Source: an uncultured Eubacteriales bacterium
GTDB taxonomy: Bacteria > Bacillota_A > Clostridia > Christensenellales > Aristaeellaceae
Direction of reading: 5' to 3'
Length of the DNA: 11,847 nt
NCBI GenBank assembly: GCA_902766515.1
Contig: CACXEB010000179.1
Coordinates: 1-11,847, forward strand
The notes under the pieces were generated by a model that was not told the origin of the DNA, did no database searches, and worked only from the letters and a program-made list of their open reading frames with translations. Below are positions 7,004 to 11,847 of this stretch, piece after piece. Each line of letters opens with the position of its first letter. Within the stretch, counting starts at the first letter, position 1. The position numbers and the translations under genes were made by a program.

Positions 7004-8035
7004 ATGAGTCAGACACCTGCGGAGGATAAAGGCAGGAAGGCAGCCGGCCAGAAGCGGAAAAAACGCAGGCGGGTGAAGCGCCTGATCATCATGCTGGTCA
7101 TCCTGGCGCTGCTGGGCGGCGCGGGATGGATCGGCTACCAGCAGCTGCGGGCGGAGTACCGCGTGACCTATGACGCGTATACGGCCGTGACGGGCAGCAT
7201 CTCCAATTCGCTGAGCTTCAGCGGGACCATGCAGCTGGTGAACAATAAAACCTATAACGCACCTGCCGCCGCGAAGGTCCGCGAGGTGTATGTGGCGGTC
7301 GGCGACCTGGTCAGGGAAGGCGACCGGCTGCTGCGGCTGTCGGACGGCACCACGGTGTCGGCGGAGTTCGACGGGAAAATCAACAAGCTTGAGGTCAAAA
7401 AGGGCGATGAGGTCAGCGCGAACGCCACGCTGGTCCAGGTGGCGGACTTTGACCACATGCGCGTGTCCATCCGCATCGGCGAAAGCAACATCACGGCGGT
7501 GGACATCGGCCAGACCTGCCGCGTAACGGTCTCGTCCATCGGGGCAACCTTCAACTCGGCCATTTCCGCGATCGACTACGCCTCCTATACGGGCAACAAC
7601 GTGGCCTACTACACCACGACCATCGACGTGGACACCTCCGGCGTGAACAATGTCTATCCGGGCATGCAGGCGACGGTCACCATCCCGCAGCAGGAGGCCA
7701 ACAACGTCGTGATCCTGAAGATGGACGCCATCAGCACGTCGTTTGACAACAGCGCTTTCGTCTACAAGCAGGCCGCGGATGGCAGCATGGCGCAGAACCC
7801 CGTGACCGTCGGCGTGTCCAACGGCAATTACGTCGAGATCAAATCGGGCGTGTCCGACGGTGAAACCGTGTACGCCGTCGCCAAGAAGGAGGAGGCTGGC
7901 GGCCTGTCGTCGCTCTTCAGCAGCATGTTCGGCAGCCAGCAGATCAACCGCCCGGGCGGCACCAACAACCAGAACCAGAACCGTAACAACAACTGGACGA
8001 ACAACCGCAACCCGGGCAACGGCAGGGGCAACTGA
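7004..8035 (+). CDS. Membrane-anchored adaptor subunit of a MacAB/YknXYZ-type ABC exporter (HlyD family)
   Basis: This 343-residue adaptor probably links the permease encoded downstream to substrate on the outer face of the membrane. The ATG is set by GGAGGAGG (6986-6993), 10 bases upstream; codons further upstream in frame would cross the promoter. A very basic cytoplasmic head (KRKKRRRVKR, 17-26) precedes one membrane helix (about 27-46). A biotinyl-lipoyl-like domain (about 84-148, NAPAAAKVREVYVAVGD and EFDGKINKLEVKKGDEV) follows, with only a short turn between its halves where MacA has a long coiled-coil hairpin. Next are a beta-barrel (about 150-228, ending in YPGMQATVTIP) and a membrane-proximal domain (about 235-295). 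The last 25 residues are an Asn/Gly/Gln/Arg-rich, probably disordered tail. The missing hairpin fits a bacterium with no outer-membrane channel. The substrate is unknown. Confidence 0.88.
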   Translation: MSQTPAEDKGRKAAGQKRKKRRRVKRLIIMLVILALLGGAGWIGYQQLRAEYRVTYDAYTAVTGSISNSLSFSGTMQLVNNKTYNAPAAAKVREVYVAVGDLVREGDRLLRLSDGTTVSAEFDGKINKLEVKKGDEVSANATLVQVADFDHMRVSIRIGESNITAVDIGQTCRVTVSSIGATFNSAISAIDYASYTGNNVAYYTTTIDVDTSGVNNVYPGMQATVTIPQQEANNVVILKMDAISTSFDNSAFVYKQAADGSMAQNPVTVGVSNGNYVEIKSGVSDGETVYAVAKKEEAGGLSSLFSSMFGSQQINRPGGTNNQNQNRNNNWTNNRNPGNGRGN

Positions 8036-8036
8036 C

Positions 8037-8735
8037 ATGGCGGACGGCGTATTCTTTGAGATGCGCGGCATCGACAAGGACTACAAGATGGGTGAGGAGA
8101 CCGCGCACATCCTGAAGAAAATCAACCTGACCATGGAGGAAGGGGAGTTCCTGTCCGTGCTGGGCCCCTCCGGCAGCGGCAAGTCCACCCTGATGAACAT
8201 CATCGGGTGCCTGGACACGCCGACCGCGGGGCAGTACACCCTGCGGGGGCGCGAGGTGGAGGAGATGGACGAGCGCGAGCTGGCCGCCCTCCGCAGCCGC
8301 GAAATCGGGTTCATCTTCCAGAACTCCCAGCTGCTGCCGCGCCTGAACGCGCGGAAAAACGTGGAGCTGCCGCTGATCTACGCCGGCATCCCGCCGCGCG
8401 AGCGGCGCAGGCGCGCGGAAGCCATGCTGAAGCGGGTCGGGCTGGAGGACAGGATGGACCACATGCCCAACCAGCTGTCGGGCGGCCAGCAGCAGCGCGT
8501 CGCGATCGCGCGGGCGCTGGTGGGCAACCCTTCGATCCTGCTGGCGGACGAGCCGACCGGCGCGCTGGACCAGAAGACGGGGGCGCAGATCATGGCGCTG
8601 TTCCGGGAGCTCAATGAGGAGCACCGCACGATCATCATGATCACCCATGATATGCACATCGCCTCCCACGCGCGGCGCATCGTGCGGATCATCGACGGCG
8701 AGATCACGGAGGGAGGGAGCGTCGGCGATGCTTAA
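8037..8735 (+). CDS. ABC exporter ATP-binding protein (MacB/LolD/YknY type)
   Basis: This 232-residue cytoplasmic ATPase belongs to the family that drives MacB-type permeases by mechanotransmission. It carries Walker A GPSGSGKS (43-50), the Q-loop in FIFQNSQLLPRLNA, signature LSGGQQQR (from residue 147), Walker B ILLADEPTGALD with D171 and E172, and the switch histidine in MITHDMHIA. The IIGCLDTPTAGQY segment and the GALD D-loop are typical of the LolD/MacB group. The ATG lies 1 base after the adaptor stop, with AGGGG 8 bases upstream. The gene overlaps the permease gene by 8 bases, so the ATPase and permease are separate chains here, unlike fused E. coli MacB, and are probably translationally coupled. 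Confidence 0.94.
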   Translation: MADGVFFEMRGIDKDYKMGEETAHILKKINLTMEEGEFLSVLGPSGSGKSTLMNIIGCLDTPTAGQYTLRGREVEEMDERELAALRSREIGFIFQNSQLLPRLNARKNVELPLIYAGIPPRERRRRAEAMLKRVGLEDRMDHMPNQLSGGQQQRVAIARALVGNPSILLADEPTGALDQKTGAQIMALFRELNEEHRTIIMITHDMHIASHARRIVRIIDGEITEGGSVGDA

Positions 8736-9939
8736 GGCGATCCGCTCCACCCTCGTGATGCTGTGGGAATGCGTCGTCATGTCGGTGGACAACATCCGCG
8801 GCAACAAGGTCCGGTCCTTCCTGACGCTGCTGGGCATCATGATCGGCGTCACGGCGGTCATCACGCTGATTTCCACCGTGTCCGGCGTTTCCGGCTCCAT
8901 CGCTTCGTCCTTCTCCAGCATGGGCGTCGGTACGCTGACGGTCACCGTGTCGGGCAGTGACCTCAAGAGCGGCATGACGCCGGACGACCTGCAGCGCGTG
9001 GCGGCGCTGGACAAGGTGGACGGCATCGTGCCCAGCGTCAGCCTGAACGGCCGGGTCTCCTACGGCCGCACGGTCGAGACCAACATCCCCGTATCCGGCA
9101 AGAACGCCTATTATTTTACCCTGAACGATGAGCTGATCGTCCAGGGCCGGCGGCTCAATTTCATCGACGACGCCAACCGGTCCTACGTCTGCGTCGTGAG
9201 CCAGAAAATGATCGACACCTTCTTTTTCGGCGTCAATCCCGTGGGAGAGACCCTCTACGTGTCCGGCCTGCCCTTCACCGTGGTGGGGCGGTACGAGGAG
9301 GACTCGGGCGGCGGCATCGCGGCCATCTTCTCCGGCAGCCCGGACATCATGATCCCCTATACCACGGCGCTGTCCATCAACAACAGCAACGAGGTCAGCA
9401 CCTTCACCGTGTACCTGGCGAAGGGGGCGGACTCGGAAGAAGCGAAGACGGACATCGAGAACCTGATGGACCAGATCTTCGACTTTGAGGACGACTGCTT
9501 TACGGTCACGTCCATGGCCTCCATCGAGGAGACGATGAACACCATGCTTGGCATGATGAGCAGCCTGCTGGCGGGCATCGCGTCCATCGCGTTGGTGGTC
9601 GGCGGCATCGGCATCATGAACATGATGCTGACCACCGTGACGGAGCGCACCGTGGAAATCGGCCTCAAGAAGGCCCTCGGGGCAATCCCCTGGCAGATCC
9701 AGGCCCAGTTCCTGATCGAGTCCTTTATGCTCAGCATGCTGGGCGGCCTGCTGGGGGTGGTGATGGGGCTGGCGCTCTCCTACGGCCTCTGCCGCATGCT
9801 GGGGACGGCGTTCGTTCTGTCCGGCAGCGCCATCGCCCTGGGCGTCGGCTTCTCCGCCGCCGTGGGCATCGGCTTCGGATGGGCGCCGGCCCGCAAGGCC
9901 AGCCGGCTGAACCCCATTGACGCGCTGCGATCCATGTGA
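8728..9939 (+). CDS. MacB/FtsX-type ABC exporter permease
   Basis: This 403-residue membrane subunit has the four-helix layout of the MacB/FtsX family. Helix 1 (about 30-50, in VRSFLTLLGIMIGVTAVI) is followed by a large extracellular MacB periplasmic-core-like domain (about 51-275). Helices 2-4 lie near 278-300, 330-355 and 366-386. Family marks are NKVRSFLTLLGIMIGV at the first helix, GGIGIMNMMLTTVTERT with the coupling segment EIGLKKALGA, and the closing ARKASRLNPIDALR. GGAGGGAGGG lies about 10 bases before the ATG, inside the ATPase gene. It should act as a dimer with the ATPase dimer beneath it and the adaptor on its extracellular domain. Exporters of this class move peptides, lipopeptides or drugs, or shed toxic peptides from the membrane; which applies here is unknown. 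Confidence 0.93.
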   Translation: MLKAIRSTLVMLWECVVMSVDNIRGNKVRSFLTLLGIMIGVTAVITLISTVSGVSGSIASSFSSMGVGTLTVTVSGSDLKSGMTPDDLQRVAALDKVDGIVPSVSLNGRVSYGRTVETNIPVSGKNAYYFTLNDELIVQGRRLNFIDDANRSYVCVVSQKMIDTFFFGVNPVGETLYVSGLPFTVVGRYEEDSGGGIAAIFSGSPDIMIPYTTALSINNSNEVSTFTVYLAKGADSEEAKTDIENLMDQIFDFEDDCFTVTSMASIEETMNTMLGMMSSLLAGIASIALVVGGIGIMNMMLTTVTERTVEIGLKKALGAIPWQIQAQFLIESFMLSMLGGLLGVVMGLALSYGLCRMLGTAFVLSGSAIALGVGFSAAVGIGFGWAPARKASRLNPIDALRSM

Positions 9940-9953
9940 TGGACCTCACATGG
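9932..9953. repeat. Perfect inverted repeat over the permease stop codon
   Basis: CCATGTGA (9932-9939) and TCACATGG (9946-9953) form a perfect 8-bp stem around TGGACC, and the permease TGA lies in the left arm. No T run follows, so it is not a classical terminator. It could be an mRNA structure tuning expression of the following gene, or a protein site. Confidence 0.55.
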
Positions 9954-10017
9954 CGTATGGCAATACAACACCAGGCAATCAAGCAATCCGGCAAACGAAG
10001 AAAGGAGAACCCGCTTT

Positions 10018-11181
10018 ATGAAACGTATCCTGATGACCGCGCTCTCCCTTGTATGTGCGCTCTCCCTGCTTTCCGCAGCCGCGCTGGCCGACAGCCTGAC
10101 CATGACCGGCACGGTGGCCGCCGGGCAGACCGTTGAGGTTTATGCCCCGATCGGCGGCACGGTCGCCCAGGTCAACGTGGAGGTCGGCCAGGAGGTCGGC
10201 GCGGATGACACGCTGTACTCCCTCCGGACCACCAAGGTCTATGCCGAGGAGGACGGCACCGTGACCGGCATCTTCGGCGAGCCCGGGGATTCCGCGGCCA
10301 CCGTGGCCAGCCGTTACGGGGCGGTCATGTACCTGGAAGGCGCGTCCTCCTACAGCGTGTCCGCGTCCACGGACAACGCCTACAACGCGACGGATACCAA
10401 GTTCGTGCATGTCGGCGAGACGGTGTACCTGAAGTGCCGCAGCAACGCCGACCGCGCGGGTGAGGGCGTGATCACGTCCATCGAGGGCACCAGCTACCAG
10501 GTGAAGGTGCTCACCGGCACCTTCATTCCCGGGGACTCCGTGGATATCTACCGCGACCGGGCGAACACCACCACCAAGCGCATCGGGCGCGGCACGGTGA
10601 GCCGCGTGAGCCCGACCGCCGTGACGGCCTCCGGTTCCATCGTGCGCTTCGCGGTCCAGGACGGCGCCAGCGTCAAGCGCGGCGACCTGCTGCTGGAGAC
10701 GCTGGACGGCACCTTTGACGGCTATTACATGAGCGGTACGGAAATCACGGCCGGTTCCGCCGGCGTCGTGGGCTCCCTGAGCGCCAGCCAGGGCGGCAGC
10801 ATCCAGAGCGGCAGCGTCATCGCGGTGCTCTATCCCCGCAGCGGCATGCGCGTCGAAACGACCGTGCCCGAGGACAGCCGCAGCGAGATCCATGTGGGTG
10901 ACAAGGTGCTGATCGAGCTGGAAGCGGACGAATCCAAGAATTACAGCGGTGAGGTCACCCTGGTCTCCTCCGTGGCGGAAAGCGGCACCGGCGAGACCAG
11001 CTATCGCGTGCTCATCAGCTTCACCCCGGACGCCGCGGTCAACTTCGGCATGAGCGTCGTGGTCACGACACTGGAGGCCGACGAGATCGACGAGGGCGGG
11101 GAAGAAGAGCCGGAAACCGAGGTAACGGATGATGTGGATGAAGAGATTGCGGCGGATGAAGACCCGGAGGCCGACGAGTAA
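10018..11181 (+). CDS. Secreted second adaptor-like protein with two lipoyl/barrel modules and an acidic tail
   Basis: This 387-residue protein has a clear signal peptide cut after ALA (residue 24) and no later membrane helix or lipobox. AAAGGAG lies 10 bases before the ATG. The mature part reads as two similar modules. Module 1 is a lipoyl-like domain (about 29-107, APIGGTVAQVNVEVGQEV and AEEDGTVTGIFGEPGD) plus a barrel-like part (112-178). Module 2 is a lipoyl-like domain (about 190-273, GSIVRFAVQDGASVKRGD and TAGSAGVVGSLSASQGG) plus a barrel-like part (277-351, ending FGMSVVVT). Neither has a coiled-coil hairpin. The last 36 residues are about half Asp/Glu. Its place 78 bases behind the permease gene suggests it extends or replaces the adaptor of this exporter outside the cell, perhaps in the wall. 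The fold is assigned by eye from glycine/valine patterns; the function is unknown. Confidence 0.75.
   Translation: MKRILMTALSLVCALSLLSAAALADSLTMTGTVAAGQTVEVYAPIGGTVAQVNVEVGQEVGADDTLYSLRTTKVYAEEDGTVTGIFGEPGDSAATVASRYGAVMYLEGASSYSVSASTDNAYNATDTKFVHVGETVYLKCRSNADRAGEGVITSIEGTSYQVKVLTGTFIPGDSVDIYRDRANTTTKRIGRGTVSRVSPTAVTASGSIVRFAVQDGASVKRGDLLLETLDGTFDGYYMSGTEITAGSAGVVGSLSASQGGSIQSGSVIAVLYPRSGMRVETTVPEDSRSEIHVGDKVLIELEADESKNYSGEVTLVSSVAESGTGETSYRVLISFTPDAAVNFGMSVVVTTLEADEIDEGGEEEPETEVTDDVDEEIAADEDPEADE
11119..11122 (+). promoter_or_regulatory. Possible ribosome binding site for the repeat-protein gene
   Basis: GAGG inside the end of the preceding gene lies 9 bases before ATG 11132 and 6 before ATG 11129. 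ATGs at 11138 and 11156 are also in frame but are 15 or more bases away. The 8-10 base spacing used by most genes here favours 11132. Confidence 0.4.
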
Positions 11182-11847
11182 GCGGCTCTGCCGCGCGGCC
11201 TGCTGCCTGCTGGCGGCGGTGCTGGCGCTGACCGGCGTCCTGACGGCGCTGGCCGGGGAGACGGATCCGGCTGTCGAAACGACGGCGCCTGTGACGGACA
11301 CCCCGGACGGGGTGAAGGAAACGGAACCCGTGAATGATCCGTCCCCGACGCCTACGCCGACGCCGGCTGCGCTGGACACCCCGGACGAAGCGCCCGGATC
11401 GGATTCCGGGAACGAACCGGCGGCCCCGACGCCCACGCCAACGCCGGCGGTCCCGGATGCGCCGGGTGAAGTCCCGGAAACGGAGACCGATCAGGAAACT
11501 GATCGGGAAACTGAAGCGACGCCCACGCCGACGCCGTCTGCGCCGGATACCCCGGACGAGCCGTCGGAACCGGAGACCGGGGATGACCCTGCCCCGACGC
11601 CCACACCGACGCCGTCTGCGCCGGATACCCCGGACGAGCCGTCGGAACCGGAGACCGGGGACGACCCGTCCCCGACGCCCACGGCAACGCCGGCGACACC
11701 GGACACCCAGGGCGAACCGTCAGCGCCGGAGACCGGGGACGATCCGTCCCCGACGCCGTCGCCCAGCCCCGTGCCGCAGGTGACGATGGTGCCCCTGCCC
11801 CGGCTGACGGTGACCGTGGACGGCGCGGAAGAGGATGAAGAAACGCA
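11132..11847 (+). CDS. Secreted Pro/Thr-rich tandem-repeat protein, C-terminus beyond the window
   Basis: The frame is open from 11126 to the window end, giving 238 visible residues. An arginine-rich start (MWMKRLRRMKTRRPTSKRL) and a hydrophobic core form a signal peptide, probably cut after ALA (residue 41). Then come acidic linkers and six PTPTPTP-like blocks (from about residue 73) separated by spacers of the type SAPDTPDEPSEPETGDD; most units are 26 residues. After the repeats the sequence turns to VTMVPLPRLTVTVDGAEEDEE, perhaps the start of a folded domain. Such segments usually act as extended spacers across the cell wall, so the missing C-terminus may hold the functional or anchoring part. 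It overlaps the preceding gene by 50 bases in another frame, which suggests co-translation with the exporter. Start choice is uncertain (11129, 11132, 11138 or 11156). No family is recognised. Confidence 0.75.
   Translation, partial: MWMKRLRRMKTRRPTSKRLCRAACCLLAAVLALTGVLTALAGETDPAVETTAPVTDTPDGVKETEPVNDPSPTPTPTPAALDTPDEAPGSDSGNEPAAPTPTPTPAVPDAPGEVPETETDQETDRETEATPTPTPSAPDTPDEPSEPETGDDPAPTPTPTPSAPDTPDEPSEPETGDDPSPTPTATPATPDTQGEPSAPETGDDPSPTPSPSPVPQVTMVPLPRLTVTVDGAEEDEET
11348..11780 (+). repeat. Coding tandem repeat, mainly 78-bp units
   Basis: Repeat blocks, each opening with a Pro-Thr-Pro run, begin at 11348, 11429, 11519, 11597, 11675 and 11753, giving periods of 81, 90, 78, 78 and 78 bases. 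All are multiples of three, so the frame is kept. The copies at 11519 and 11597 differ at only 4 of 78 positions, and outer copies are more diverged. This looks like recent unit duplication in the middle of an older array, and copy number may vary between strains. Confidence 0.9.

Noticed and set aside
6899..8077. A 392-codon open frame on the minus strand opposite the membrane adaptor gene
   Set aside because: It is a shadow of the adaptor coding sequence and runs through its promoter region, with no domain or start signal.
9979..11436. A 485-codon open frame on the minus strand opposite the second adaptor gene
   Set aside because: It lies opposite a + strand gene with a signal peptide and a good ribosome binding site. 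Its Gly/Ala/His/Arg-rich translation shows no recognisable fold or start signal.
11348..11780. The regular repeats considered as a CRISPR array
   Set aside because: The units are contiguous, in frame and without unique spacers; they encode a Pro-Thr-Pro protein repeat.
11334..11783. An Arg/Pro-rich open frame on the + strand over the tandem repeats
   Set aside because: The repeat DNA is GC-rich and lacks stops in several frames. Only the frame entered from 11132 has a signal peptide and a coherent PTP repeat leading out of the window.

Overview
The window looks like chromosomal DNA of a GC-rich (roughly 60 %) bacterium, most likely a Bacillota/Clostridia-type Gram-positive. This is an inference from the AGGAGG-type ribosome binding sites before almost every gene, the short promoter and terminator hairpins, a MacAB-like exporter with no outer-membrane factor in view, and secreted proteins with long Pro-Thr-Pro repeats of the kind common in gut clostridia. 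No rRNA, tRNA or marker gene allows a firm placement. All genes are on the + strand.

Region 1 (1-5243) is an oligopeptide ABC importer operon in the order oppB (3' end only), oppC, oppD, oppF, oppA. The two permeases form the membrane channel, OppD and OppF are the paired ATPases, and OppA is the extracellular peptide-binding protein. oppA comes last, after a small intergenic hairpin. A strong hairpin with a GCAA loop closes the operon.

Region 2 (5271-6860) is a self-contained single-gene unit. It has a near-consensus sigma-A promoter (TTGACG-17-TACAAT), a GTG-started serine beta-lactamase-like hydrolase with an extra C-terminal domain, and a terminator hairpin.

Region 3 (about 6880-11847) is a five-gene cassette: a membrane-anchored HlyD/MacA-type adaptor, a MacB/LolD-type ATPase, a FtsX/MacB-type permease, a second secreted adaptor-like protein built from two lipoyl-plus-barrel modules with a strongly acidic tail, and a secreted Pro/Thr-rich tandem-repeat protein that runs off the end of the window. 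Junctions are tight: 1 nt between adaptor and ATPase genes, 8 nt overlap between ATPase and permease, about 50 nt overlap between the last two. A candidate promoter with an operator-like repeat lies upstream. The first three genes make a standard tripartite exporter. The two extra secreted components are the least ordinary content of the window and the best candidate for something undescribed.
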